Below are positions 33,538 through 42,433 of a stretch of 64,000 nucleotides of DNA, piece by piece. A model generated the notes under the pieces. It was given only the letters and a program-made list of their open reading frames with translations. It ran no database searches and was not told the DNA's origin. Origin of the DNA: Chloroflexota bacterium (GTDB lineage Bacteria > Chloroflexota > Dehalococcoidia > Bin125). Location: positions 54,791-118,790 of the forward strand of contig JAPOXK010000017.1 of the NCBI GenBank assembly GCA_026707145.1, given 5' to 3'. The position numbers and the translations under genes were made by a program. Within the stretch, counting starts at the first letter, position 1. The number at the start of each line of letters is the position of its first letter.

Positions 33538-34836
33538 CTACAGGAAGCCGCGGAGACGAATCGCCTCCGCTACCCGCTCGATTCCGGTCATGAAGGCTGC
33601 TGCCCGGAGTGTGACGCCGTCGCTGGCGGCGCGCACCAATAGATCGCGATAGGCGCTGCAGAGCACGCGCTCCAGTTCTTCCTCGACGCGTTCTTGCTCC
33701 CAGTGGTAGCGCTGGACGTTCTGCGTCCACTCGAAATACGACACGGTGACCCCGCCCCCGTTGGCGATGATGTCCGGCACGACCACGACCCCGCGTTTGG
33801 TGAGCTCGTGGTCGGCGTAGGGCGTGACCGGCCCGTTCGCCCCTTCCACGATGAGTGGTGCCTGCACGCCGCCCACCGTCTCCCGATTGATGACGCCGTT
33901 GATCGCGGCGGGGATGAGGACGTCGCATTCGACGTGGAGCAGTGCCTCGCCGCTACAGTCTTGAGTGCCCGGCATGGCGGCGACACTGCCGGTCCGCGCG
34001 CAGTGGGCCTGGAGTCCGGCGACATCAAGTCCGTCCGGATCGTGCACGCCCCCGTGGATGTCCGAAACGGCGACGATCGTGGCCCCCATGGCGTCCAGGT
34101 AGCGCGCGGCGTTGGCGCCGACGTTGCCATAGCCTTGGATGGCGACGCGGAGTTCTTCCACTCCACGGCCCATCGCCTGCACGGTGTCGCGCGTGATCAA
34201 CGCGACCCCCAACCCCGTCGCCTCCGCGCGTCCTTCCGAGCCGCCCAGTGCGGGCGGCTTGCCCGTCACGATCCCCGGGGAATAGCCGTAGCGAGCGCCG
34301 TAGGCGTCCATCATCCAAGCCATCGTTTGGGCGTTGGTGCCGAGGTCGGGTGCCGGAATGTCGCGGCTGACGCCGAGGAGGTGGGCGATGTTTTGGGTAT
34401 AGGTGCGCGTGATCTGTCGCAGCTCGTTCTCCGACATCGTGGTGGCGTCGCACTGCACCCCACCCTTGGCGCCGCCGAACGGCAGGTCCAGTACAGCGGT
34501 CTTCCACGTCATCAGTGCCGCGAGCGCGCGCACTTCGTCCAGATCCGCTTGGGGGTGGAAGCGGACGCCTCCCTTATACGGCCCGCGGGCGCCGTTGTGT
34601 TGCACGCGGAACCCCGCCAGCACTTCAAGGGTGCCGTTGTCCCGGCGGATCGGAACCGATACGTGCAGTTCGCGCCAAGGGCGGCGCAGCAGGTCGGCGC
34701 AGCCCCCGTCCAGCTGGATGCGGCAGGCGCCGTCCTCAAAGAAGTACAACGCTGCTTGCCACGGCGAGAGACCCGCTGGCGGGCGCTCGTCAGCGACGGG
34801 CGGGAGGCTAATCGACGGCAGCGCATCCTCGGGCAC
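33538..34836 (-). CDS. glutamate dehydrogenase (Glu/Leu/Phe/Val dehydrogenase family)
   Basis: A 432-residue hexameric-type glutamate dehydrogenase. The substrate domain has PYKGGVRFHP and the catalytic-Lys region LPFGGAKGGV. A later DIPAPDLGT and the nucleotide domain IQGYGNVGANAARYL are in place, and the C-terminus (NVQRYHWEQERVEEEL) is typical of this subfamily. It interconverts glutamate and 2-oxoglutarate. It is longer than, and distinct from, the leucine-type enzyme at 9.4 kb. It converges with the thioredoxin-like gene, leaving 2 bases between stops. Confidence 0.9.
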   Translation of the reverse strand: MPEDALPSISLPPVADERPPAGLSPWQAALYFFEDGACRIQLDGGCADLLRRPWRELHVSVPIRRDNGTLEVLAGFRVQHNGARGPYKGGVRFHPQADLDEVRALAALMTWKTAVLDLPFGGAKGGVQCDATTMSENELRQITRTYTQNIAHLLGVSRDIPAPDLGTNAQTMAWMMDAYGARYGYSPGIVTGKPPALGGSEGRAEATGLGVALITRDTVQAMGRGVEELRVAIQGYGNVGANAARYLDAMGATIVAVSDIHGGVHDPDGLDVAGLQAHCARTGSVAAMPGTQDCSGEALLHVECDVLIPAAINGVINRETVGGVQAPLIVEGANGPVTPYADHELTKRGVVVVPDIIANGGGVTVSYFEWTQNVQRYHWEQERVEEELERVLCSAYRDLLVRAASDGVTLRAAAFMTGIERVAEAIRLRGFL

Positions 34837-35006
34837 GGCATCCTCCGACCGCGGCGCGATCGTGGAATCTCGTTTGGCGGTCGCCCGATTCCACGGGCGC
34901 GGATTGGGATCCGATCACACGGCGACGGCGCCCGCTATCGGCGGACCCCGTCGTAAGCGAACGAGCCTGGACAATGCCAGGCTTCGTCGTGTGTGTTTCG
35001 AGGCGG

Positions 35007-35288
35007 CTACCAGCGCCCGCCGCCGCGGTCGCCGCGATCACCGCGATCACCGCGGGGCCGAGCTTCGTTGACCCGTAAGGTGCGTCCGCCGAAGGTCTGC
35101 CCGTCCAAGGCTTCGATCGCCTTCTGGGCATCCTCATTCGACATTTCGACGAAGCCGAAGCCGCGAGGCCGTCCCGTTTCGCGGTCTGTGGGAAGACCCA
35201 CCGAAACCACGTTGCCGTAGGTAGCGAAGAGTTGACGCACGTCTTCCTCGCCTGAGGAAAACGGCAAATTGCCGACGTAAATTCTCAT
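35007..35288 (-). CDS. RRM-type RNA-binding protein
   Basis: A 93-residue single RNA-recognition-motif protein. RNP2 is IYVGNL at residues 3-8 and RNP1 is RGFGFVEM near residue 42, followed by the usual ALDGQTFGGRTLRVNEA. A short Gly/Arg/Asp tail (RGDRGDRGDRGGG) mimics RGG boxes and comes from a 9-bp repeat in the DNA. Such proteins in cyanobacteria and Chloroflexi are often cold-induced RNA chaperones. The DEAD-box helicase upstream on the same strand supports an RNA remodelling role. GGAGG lies about 14 bases before the ATG, rather far. Confidence 0.9.
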   Translation of the reverse strand: MRIYVGNLPFSSGEEDVRQLFATYGNVVSVGLPTDRETGRPRGFGFVEMSNEDAQKAIEALDGQTFGGRTLRVNEARPRGDRGDRGDRGGGRW

Positions 35289-35424
35289 GGGTTTCTGCGT
35301 AATCCTCCGAGCCGGGCTACCGGCTGCTAGCCCGATCGGGGCTCTCGTGCCAAATCATCGTAGCTCATCTTGTTGCGAATTCTGCTTCTCGGGCGATCCC
35401 TTCCTTGATCACGATCCTTTCCAC

Positions 35425-36831
35425 TCAGCTTGCGTAGAGTGCGAGTTGGCCCCGCTCGAGCGCGGGACCGGCTGCCTTGCGAATCGACTCGAACGTTTCC
35501 AAATCCCACTCTGCCACGAAAATGGTGGCGCTGCCGTCTCGTCCCGCGCGGCCTGTGCGCCCGACGCGGTGGATATAGTCCTCCGCAGTCTGCGGCGCGT
35601 CGAAGTTCACGACGTGCATCACATCTTCGATGTCAAGGCCGCGCGCGGCGACGTTCGTCGCGACGAGAATCTGCAATTCACCGGCCCGGAAGCGCCGCAT
35701 GACCCGGTCCCGCTTGCGCTGGTCCATGTCGCCGTGAATCGCCTCGGCAGGTACGCTCTCGCTCTGAAGTCGGCGCACCAACCGGTCAACGGTGACCTTC
35801 ATGTTGCAGAAGATCAGCGTCCGCCCGCGCATCTCGGGGAACAGCTCCATCAGCGCGTCGAGCTTGTCTCGCTCGGCGACTTCATAGTACCGCTGGCGGA
35901 TGAGGGGGATGGTGCGCTCCGTCTCCGTGTGGACGTGCTGGGGGTCGCGCATGTATCTCCAGATCAGCGTTTTGATCGTGGTGGGGATAGTGGCGGAATA
36001 CAGTGCCGTCTGACGGTTGCGGGGAGAGCGATTGAGGATCCGGCGGATATCCGGCTCGAAGCCGATGTCGAGCATGCGGTCGGCTTCGTCCAAGACGGCG
36101 ACGCGCACGCCGCTCAGGTCCAGCGTGCGGCGCTCGAGATGGTCGATCACGCGGCCTGGCGTACCGACGATGATCTGCGGCTGCGCGGCGAGCTTGGCAA
36201 AGTCTTGGTCTAGCCGGCGCCCGCCCATGAGGGCGATCGCCTGCAAGCCGGCGGCCGTCGCCAGGAAGTCCAGGACGCTGAAGACCTGATCCGCGAGTTC
36301 GCGCGTGGGAACGAGCACGACCCCCTGCACTTTGGCCGAGTCCCGGGCGAGCCGCTCGACGAGGGGCAATCCGAAGGCCAGCGTCTTCCCCGTACCGGTC
36401 TGCGCTTGCCCGACGACATCCACGCCGGAGAGGAGTACCGGAATGGTCTCGCGCTGGATCGGCGTAGGCACAGTGAAACCGAGTGCGGTCACGGTCGCCA
36501 ACGAGCGATCGCTGAGACCCAGCGCTGCGAAGTCGGGTGGATACTGCGCGGGGGCGATACGATCGAGTTCTTCGAGTGCGGGCAGGCGGTACCCGCCCGA
36601 GCTGAGCGCCTGGGCAGCCGCAGCCCGCGAGCGATCGGGCTCGCGCTGGGGATTGGACCGTCTGCCACTGCGCCGCCGGCGCCGTCGTGATCGGGAGGCG
36701 CCATTGGCCGAGCGCTGCTCGCCCGCGGGCGGGGAGAAGTCCGCCGGGGACGCACGGCGCGGCGCGACGGCCGGAGCAACGGTCGCTACAGGTTCGGTCG
36801 GGTGACTGAAGAAGCGGCGGAGCAGACCCAA
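35425..36831 (-). CDS. DEAD-box RNA helicase
   Basis: A 468-residue ATP-dependent RNA helicase. Motifs in order: Q-motif region GFTVPTPIQ, Walker A AQTGTGKT, PTRELADQV, VLDEADRMLD (DEAD), SAT, and in the second RecA domain ATNVAARGLD and HRVGRTGRAG. The N-terminal 70 or so residues are a basic disordered extension (RSRRRRRRSGRR). The assigned start is a TTG and may be too long; the catalytic core begins near residue 75. With the RRM gene 136 bases downstream it probably forms a cold-adaptation or RNA-degradation pair. Confidence 0.88.
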   Translation of the reverse strand: MGLLRRFFSHPTEPVATVAPAVAPRRASPADFSPPAGEQRSANGASRSRRRRRRSGRRSNPQREPDRSRAAAAQALSSGGYRLPALEELDRIAPAQYPPDFAALGLSDRSLATVTALGFTVPTPIQRETIPVLLSGVDVVGQAQTGTGKTLAFGLPLVERLARDSAKVQGVVLVPTRELADQVFSVLDFLATAAGLQAIALMGGRRLDQDFAKLAAQPQIIVGTPGRVIDHLERRTLDLSGVRVAVLDEADRMLDIGFEPDIRRILNRSPRNRQTALYSATIPTTIKTLIWRYMRDPQHVHTETERTIPLIRQRYYEVAERDKLDALMELFPEMRGRTLIFCNMKVTVDRLVRRLQSESVPAEAIHGDMDQRKRDRVMRRFRAGELQILVATNVAARGLDIEDVMHVVNFDAPQTAEDYIHRVGRTGRAGRDGSATIFVAEWDLETFESIRKAAGPALERGQLALYAS

Positions 36832-36964
36832 AAGCTTGTCGTAGTAGGCGTAACGCTCAGCGGAGCGGCGTACGGCCTCGCGATTCCCGGTTCACCGTAG
36901 CATTCAAGCCCAGCCCGCACTAGGGCGCGCGTAACATCGTTCACCCACCGCCGGCATCGTTGCG

Positions 36965-38572
36965 CTACGGGTCGATCAGAACGCCTGGATTCAGGACGCC
37001 GTTGGGATCCAGGGAGCGCTTGGCTTCGCGCAGCGCTCCCGCGAAGAGATCCGGCCGCTGAGCGTCGTACCAAGGGCGGTGCATCCGGCCCACGGCGTGA
37101 TGATGGGTGATGGTCCCGCCGGCGTTCATGACGGCGTCCGAGCCGGCCGCCTTGATCATGTTCCACTGCTCCAGCTCCGCCCCCGGTGTGCCGAACCCGG
37201 CGTAGGTGTAATACGGCGCAGGTCCGTCCGGGTAGACATGGGTGAAGCGGCACGCGATCTCTCCACCGCCGCAGACCCGCTGCAAGATGTCCGTCATGGC
37301 GGTCCGCACCGCCGCGTCGAACTCTGGGAAGCGGTCCCACGTGATCGCGGTTTCGAAGGTGTCGGCGATCAGGCCCAGCCCAACCTGGGTGTTCTTGGCA
37401 TAAGGGGCGCGGATGAACCAGTCCCGCCAGGCGCCGACGTTCCCGCCGCGTCCCGTGGGTTTCCCCGTGCCGTCGTCGACGACGATCGCGTCATCGTCGA
37501 TCTGCCCGCCGGCCGCGCGGGCGATCGCGACGGCTTCCTGAATGAAGGCGCCCTGCGGCACCTCCGCTGATTCGAAACCGATGATCAACAGCGACTGCTT
37601 CCCATCCAACCCGGAGCCCTTCTGCGCTTCGGCCGGGTCCAAGAGCCGCAGATTGGCGGGCCAGAGCTTCGCTTGGACGACCTGGCGGGTTCCTTCGTAG
37701 CCCGCAGCCCAGTCGGGGAAGCGGACGCCGGCGGATGCCCGAAAGCGGGGCCGCTTCTGAATTCGCATCCACGCTTCCGTCACGATCCCGAGGATGCCCT
37801 CGCTGCCGATGACGAGGCGGTCCGGACTCGGGCCGGCGCCGCTCCCAGGGAGCCGCCGGGATTCCCAGACGCCGCGCGGGGTGACCATCCGGACCGACTC
37901 CACGAAGTCGTCGATATGCGTGTGGTTGGTGGCGTAGTGCCCGCCGGAGCGGGTCACGATCCAGCCACCTAGGGAGGAGAACTCGAACGACTGCGGGAAA
38001 TGGCGCAGCGTGTACCCGTGCGGCTTCAACTGCGCCTCCAAGGCCGGGCCCAAAACGCCCGCCTGGATGCGCGCCGCGCGCGACGATTCATCGATCTCCA
38101 GTACCTGGTCCAGCCTCGTCAGATCGATCGTCACGATGCCGTCGTAGCCCTCGGGTGGATTCACGCCGTCGACCACGGACGATCCTCCTCCGTAGGGGAT
38201 CGCCGCGTACCCGTTGTCGGAGCACCATTCGAGAACGGCGGTGACCTCTGCTTCGCTGCTCGGGTAGGCGACGAGGTCCGGGGCGTTGCGAAAGTCGCCC
38301 TGGAAAGCGCGCAGCTTGTCGGGGTAGGAGCGTCCGTAGGCATGGGCGGCGCGGTCGTGCTTGTCGTGGGAGCAGATCGTGGCGAGGGCGTCCGGTGCTT
38401 GGATCCGGGGCGCTCGAATATCCACGCGATCGATGGTGGGCAGCGGAGGCGGGTCGACCACGGTGCCGTACTCCTCCGCCATCCGCTTGGCTTCCGCCTT
38501 CCGGTCGGCCTTGCTCGGCTCTTCGGATTCCAACCCCCAGGCCCAAATGCTCCGCCGCGCCGTCGTTCCCAT
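36965..38572 (-). CDS. FAD-binding oxidase (alkylglycerone-phosphate synthase-like)
   Basis: A 535-residue flavoprotein of the VAO/PCMH FAD superfamily. An N-terminal FAD domain holds IPYGGGSSVVDGVNPP and SLGGWIVTRSGGHYATNHTHIDDFV; a C-terminal cap domain carries THVYPDGPAPYYTYAG and TITHHHAVGRMH. The pattern fits the alkyldihydroxyacetonephosphate synthase/D-lactate dehydrogenase-like group. ATG 38572 with GGAG upstream is preferred to a longer frame. The N-terminus WAWGLESEEPSKADRKA is conserved in AGPS-like bacterial enzymes. The substrate is not certain: an ether-lipid role or a 2-hydroxyacid oxidation are both possible. Confidence 0.83.
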   Translation of the reverse strand: MGTTARRSIWAWGLESEEPSKADRKAEAKRMAEEYGTVVDPPPLPTIDRVDIRAPRIQAPDALATICSHDKHDRAAHAYGRSYPDKLRAFQGDFRNAPDLVAYPSSEAEVTAVLEWCSDNGYAAIPYGGGSSVVDGVNPPEGYDGIVTIDLTRLDQVLEIDESSRAARIQAGVLGPALEAQLKPHGYTLRHFPQSFEFSSLGGWIVTRSGGHYATNHTHIDDFVESVRMVTPRGVWESRRLPGSGAGPSPDRLVIGSEGILGIVTEAWMRIQKRPRFRASAGVRFPDWAAGYEGTRQVVQAKLWPANLRLLDPAEAQKGSGLDGKQSLLIIGFESAEVPQGAFIQEAVAIARAAGGQIDDDAIVVDDGTGKPTGRGGNVGAWRDWFIRAPYAKNTQVGLGLIADTFETAITWDRFPEFDAAVRTAMTDILQRVCGGGEIACRFTHVYPDGPAPYYTYAGFGTPGAELEQWNMIKAAGSDAVMNAGGTITHHHAVGRMHRPWYDAQRPDLFAGALREAKRSLDPNGVLNPGVLIDP

Positions 38573-38777
38573 CCCGTCTCCTGTCACCGTACCGTGCGCG
38601 CCGACCTGCCCGGCGCGTCCTTCTGCCGCAGGATGATACAGGGGCTGTTGGCTTCGGGCCTTCGCGTAAGGGGCGCTGCCGTGGTAGAACCTGCGGCAGA
38701 ACGCTGCGTAGCGAGTTTTTGGCAAATGCTGGTTCGAGCGGCACTGAGAGCAGCGCTAGCAATGAGGAGGAGCGACG

Positions 38778-39683
38778 GTGGCATCCGAACAGCTTGAAAA
38801 GGTCCGTGGCATGGCGGGCAAGCTCGCCAGCATTATCGACGAGCATGTGGAGGCGCAGCAGTACGATGCCTTGCGCTCGCTCCTGAGCAGCAACGGGATG
38901 CCCCCGCCCGAAGGAACGCGGACCGCTGCTACCAAGGCAGATGGAATTCCGGCGGAATGGGTCCAGGCGCCGAACTCCGATCCCGACAAGCGGCTGCTCT
39001 ACCTGCACGGAGGCGGCTACGTTATTGGATCGCTGGACACGCACCGCGATCTCGTTGCGCGGATCGCTGCCGCGACCGGCTACGCAGCGCTCTTCCTGGA
39101 CTATCGCCTCGCGCCCGAGCATCCCTACCCGGCTGCCGTCGACGATGCTGTCGCCGCCCTCCGCTGGATGCACGACAACGGGCCCGACGGCCCCCAACCC
39201 GCCAGTAAAACATTGGTGGCGGGCGATTCGGCCGGAGGGGGGCTCACCCTCGCCGCGCTCGTGCAAGCCCGCGACACCGGGATTCCCCTTCCCGATGCCG
39301 CGGTCACCCTCTCCGCTTGGAGCGACATGGCGGTCAGCGGGGAGACCCTGCAAACGCGGAAAGATGTCGATCCGATGATCGGGGAAGCTGGCCTCAAGCG
39401 AATGGCCGGCCTGTACCTCGGCGGCGCTCCCGCCCAAACCCCCCTCGCTTCACCGGTGTATGCGGAGCTGGCGGGACTGCCGCCGCTGCTGATGCAGGTC
39501 GGCGATCACGAGATCATCCTCGCGGACACGACCCGCGTCGCGGAGCGGGCTCGAGCGGCCGGCGTCGATGTGACGCTGGAGGAGTGGCCGGAGATGGTGC
39601 ACGTATGGCAGCAGTTCGCGGGGATGCTGCCGGAAGGGCAGCAAGCGATCGACCGTATCGGCGAGTGGGTTCGGGCGCGTTAG
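38778..39683 (+). CDS. alpha/beta hydrolase (hormone-sensitive lipase family esterase)
   Basis: A 301-residue HSL-family esterase. The oxyanion motif HGGGYVIGS is followed by the nucleophile elbow GDSAGG. The acid is likely Asp in QVGDHEI and the His lies in EMVHVWQQF near the C-terminus, completing the triad. No signal peptide is seen, so it is cytoplasmic. It hydrolyses short-chain esters. GTG 38778 is preceded by GAGGAGG. It converges with the third hydantoinase B gene with 12 bases between stops. Confidence 0.88.
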   Translation: MASEQLEKVRGMAGKLASIIDEHVEAQQYDALRSLLSSNGMPPPEGTRTAATKADGIPAEWVQAPNSDPDKRLLYLHGGGYVIGSLDTHRDLVARIAAATGYAALFLDYRLAPEHPYPAAVDDAVAALRWMHDNGPDGPQPASKTLVAGDSAGGGLTLAALVQARDTGIPLPDAAVTLSAWSDMAVSGETLQTRKDVDPMIGEAGLKRMAGLYLGGAPAQTPLASPVYAELAGLPPLLMQVGDHEIILADTTRVAERARAAGVDVTLEEWPEMVHVWQQFAGMLPEGQQAIDRIGEWVRAR

Positions 39684-39695
39684 GATCGCGCCCCG

Positions 39696-41483
39696 CTAAC
39701 GGGCGGCGCGCCGCTCGGACCGCAGCCGCTCGCTCGCTGCCACGTCGATCTCGAAGGCGAGTGTGCGGCGGTCGACCTCGCGGATGACCGCGCCGTACTG
39801 GGCGCGTGCACCCTCGATCGAGATGTACTCGTCCTTGACGTCGTCCAGGATCCGTTCCAACGGCCGCTCCAGCGGATCGCCGTAGCCGCCTCCCCCACCC
39901 GACCACAACGACATGACCTCGTTGGCGCTGACCGGTTGGTGAAGCGCCATCACCCCCAGGTTGCGTTCCGACTCGGTGCCCCGGTTGATGATCAATCCGG
40001 CCGTCGCACCATCGCCCGCGCCAAAGAGGCCGGGTGTGCCAAAGCGCTCGCGCGCCCCGATGCAGGAGACGACGCCGGATTGGAAGGGAAACTCCACCAG
40101 CTCGTCGAGCGCCAAGCCGCCGCGGGTAGCGCCGGGGCCACCCGAGCCGGGAAGCAGTTGATGGCGGCGCCAGAGGACGGGATAGCGGCGCTCCTGCAGC
40201 TCGCAGGGGATGGTCTGGATGCTGCCGCCGTAAGGGGCGGCGGCAGCCGCGGTCCCATCCTTGCTCTCAGTCGCTCCCATGCCGCCAAAGCCCCACACGT
40301 AGTTGATGAAAGGCGACTGGAACTCGGGCCGTTCGTCGAAGCCGGAGAAGACGCAATTCAGGATGCTGTAGGCGGCGCCGACGCCGCGCTCGGGCAACGC
40401 TTGGCTGAGCGCCTGCGTCACGCAGCTCGTCACCGTGTCCATGGTAGTGGCGGGCAGCCCCGAGATTCCCGATGGGGGCTCTGCCCAGGCGAGCGATCCA
40501 CGCTTGGCCTTGATCTCGATCGCGCGCATCACGCCGCTGTTGATCGGCACGGGTGGCAGGATGGACGCCAAGGCGATGAAGAGCGCCGAGGTGGTCGCCG
40601 CGATCGTGCAGTTGATGCTGCACTCCGCGGGGCCGTCGCTCTCGGTCAGATCGAAGACCGCATGGTCGCCGCGGATCGTGAGCGTGAGCCGCATCGCTTT
40701 GGGCTCGCCGGTAAAGATATCTTGGTCGCAGCGATCCTCTCCGTAATAGCTGCCATCCGGAAGGCTGGCGAAGGCGGCCCGCACCATCCGTTCGGAGTAC
40801 TCCTGCACCTCCGCCATCGTCCCGCGCACCACGTCCAACCCATGACGTTCCACCAGTGCGTGGAAGCGTGCTTCGCCCGCCCGCACGGCCGCCACTTGCG
40901 CGTTGAAGTCGCCCAGGCGTTCCCAGGACTGGCGCATATTGGAGAGGAGCAGGGCGAGGATGTCCTCGTTCAGGACTCCCTGCTCATAAATCGTAACCGC
41001 CGGAATGCGCATGCCTTCCTCGAAGTGCGTCCGCGCCGCGCAGATCAGCGATCCGGGAGCGATGCCTCCCACGTCCGACCAGTGCGCGGTGGCCGAGACG
41101 AACGCCACCAGTTCCCCGCCGATGAACACGGGCTTCACGAAGTGAATGTCGTTGCAATGCGTACTGGCCACGTAAGGGTCGTTGATCATGTAGATGTCGT
41201 CGGGCCGCATGTTTTCCCGCCCGATCGCTCGGATCACTTCCGGCACCGTGAGATGTGTGAGCCCCACGAAAGCGGGCAAGTCGAACTCGCCTTGGGAGAT
41301 CAGCTTGCCTTCGTGATCGTAAATCCCGCTGGCGAAGTCGCGGCCCTCGTTGACGGGGGTGGAGTAGGCCGTCTTGGCGACCACCAGCGCCATCTCGTTG
41401 CAGATCGAGACGAAGGCGTTGCGGACCACTTCGAACGTGACGGGATCGATGCCCGCAGTGTTGTCGGCAGGTGCATGCGGCAT
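39696..41483 (-). CDS. hydantoinase B/oxoprolinase family protein, third paralogue
   Basis: A 595-residue HyuB homologue. It shares NDPYVASTHCND, HWSDVGG and the closing GGGGYGDPLERPLERI with the two copies at 28-32 kb, but stands alone, transcribed toward the convergent esterase. Again there is no hyuA nearby. The N-terminal region (TFEVVRNAFVSICNEMALVVAKTAYS, in two parts) is typical of the family. A GAGG precedes the ATG. Its role is unknown, probably hydrolysis of a cyclic amide or carboxylation-linked chemistry. Confidence 0.85.
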   Translation of the reverse strand: MPHAPADNTAGIDPVTFEVVRNAFVSICNEMALVVAKTAYSTPVNEGRDFASGIYDHEGKLISQGEFDLPAFVGLTHLTVPEVIRAIGRENMRPDDIYMINDPYVASTHCNDIHFVKPVFIGGELVAFVSATAHWSDVGGIAPGSLICAARTHFEEGMRIPAVTIYEQGVLNEDILALLLSNMRQSWERLGDFNAQVAAVRAGEARFHALVERHGLDVVRGTMAEVQEYSERMVRAAFASLPDGSYYGEDRCDQDIFTGEPKAMRLTLTIRGDHAVFDLTESDGPAECSINCTIAATTSALFIALASILPPVPINSGVMRAIEIKAKRGSLAWAEPPSGISGLPATTMDTVTSCVTQALSQALPERGVGAAYSILNCVFSGFDERPEFQSPFINYVWGFGGMGATESKDGTAAAAAPYGGSIQTIPCELQERRYPVLWRRHQLLPGSGGPGATRGGLALDELVEFPFQSGVVSCIGARERFGTPGLFGAGDGATAGLIINRGTESERNLGVMALHQPVSANEVMSLWSGGGGGYGDPLERPLERILDDVKDEYISIEGARAQYGAVIREVDRRTLAFEIDVAASERLRSERRAAR

Positions 41484-41580
41484 GGGGCCTCAGTATATAG
41501 ATGGACGAATCATGTCGGCCGAACGGCGTCCGCCTGCCACCGAATCGCCAGTGACGAGGCGGACGCCGGCGGTATGGTCC

Positions 41581-42141
41581 CTATGCTTCGTGGAGCGGCG
41601 TCAGCGGACAGTAATCTTCCTTATCCGCCCAGTCGAAGGCGAACAGGAGCTTCGCCATTCCCACTAATGACGCACAGACCATCCCTAACTCGACGATCTG
41701 GGCATCCGAGAAATATTCGCGCAGCTGCGCTTCGAGGGTATCGTCCACGTAGCCGCGCGGCGCGGTCCATGCCATGACCGTCGCCAGTTGCAGGGCAGCC
41801 TTCTCCCGCTCATCGAAGGGCCCGTTCTCAAAGTCGTCCAAGCTCGCGATCTGCTCGTCGGTGATACCGTGCCGTCTCGCCGAGACGGTGTTGACCTTGT
41901 TTCACAACGCACAGCCGTGCAACGTGGAAAGGCGAAGCCGGGCGAGCTCCTTGATCGGTACGGGAACGACGCCCGCGAAGAAGATCTTCTCGTAGAACTC
42001 CTCAAAGTAGAATCGCATCATGTGCGGCGCGTTGGCGCCGATCTCCATGAAACGGGCATCGCCGGCCTGCTCAATGCATTCCTCGACCATGGCGCGATAG
42101 TCCTCGGCCATCGCTTCGTGCGGGACACGGGTCAGGGGCAT
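41581..42141 (-). CDS. candidate selenoprotein: carboxymuconolactone decarboxylase/AhpD-like, TGA read as Sec80
   Basis: One 186-codon frame interrupted by a single in-frame TGA (41904-41902). Before it the protein ends LSTLHGCAL; after it continues NKVNTVSARRHGITDEQIASL (in two parts: NKVNTVSARR, HGITDEQIASL), then FDEREKAALQLATVMA, which is the normal course of a carboxymuconolactone decarboxylase/AhpD fold. The TGA stands exactly at the second Cys of CxxC, giving C77-A-L-U80. That Cys is the attacking residue in AhpD. AAGGAG lies 8 bases before ATG 42141. A 7-bp hairpin with a GGC loop follows the TGA at SECIS distance. CMD/AhpD-like selenoproteins are known in bacteria. The likely role is peroxide or thiol redox chemistry. 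A nonsense mutation or sequencing error is the alternative. Confidence 0.72.
41872..41888 (-). promoter_or_regulatory. candidate bacterial SECIS hairpin
   Basis: On the minus strand CCGTCTC-GGC-GAGACGG is a perfect 7-bp stem with a 3-base loop. It starts 13 bases after the in-frame TGA; the loop is 20 bases after it and begins with GG. Bacterial SECIS elements are stem-loops within the coding region, with the apical loop a few tens of bases after UGA and a G in its first positions. This one fits those rules. Confidence 0.6.
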
Positions 42142-42247
42142 GGCGCGCTCCTTTCACTCCGGGCGGCTTGGGCCCATTGTGTCACTAAATCTGCGCGCGG
42201 TGCGCGGGCTGGACTGACGCGCCCCGATCGGCGACACTGCTATCTTT

Positions 42248-42271
42248 CCAGGGCGCGCTGCCGCGCCCTGG
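42248..42271. promoter_or_regulatory. strong hairpin upstream of the family-5 binding-protein gene
   Basis: CCAGGGCGCG-CTGC-CGCGCCCTGG, a perfect 10-bp stem with a 4-base loop, about 160 bases before the lipoprotein ATG. No T-run follows on the + strand. It could be a leader or barrier hairpin. The rest of 42142-42433 holds a weak promoter-like TTGATC (near 42317) with TAATGT 15 bases on, and an AGGAGGAGGAA purine run before the start. Confidence 0.45.
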
Positions 42272-42433
42272 GGACATAATTCTGAAAGATGCCAAGGAGG
42301 TGCGGTGCGAGTCACTTGATCTAAGCATGTATCGAGTAATGTACGCTCCACACAAGCTAGGGTCGGGACCTCGTTCCCGGCGGAGCGAAGCGACACAAGT
42401 CGTCTAGCAAGCAGGAGGAGGAAGCGAAAGAGC

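Noticed and set aside
35289..35424. cold-shock-type leader for the RRM gene
   Set aside because: Only short, mutually inconsistent GC-rich stems could be drawn; the evidence is too weak to report as a feature.
41581..41841. separate small gene starting at the ATG inside the CMD gene
   Set aside because: It has no ribosome-binding site and lacks the first half of the fold. It is better seen as the part after the TGA of one gene.
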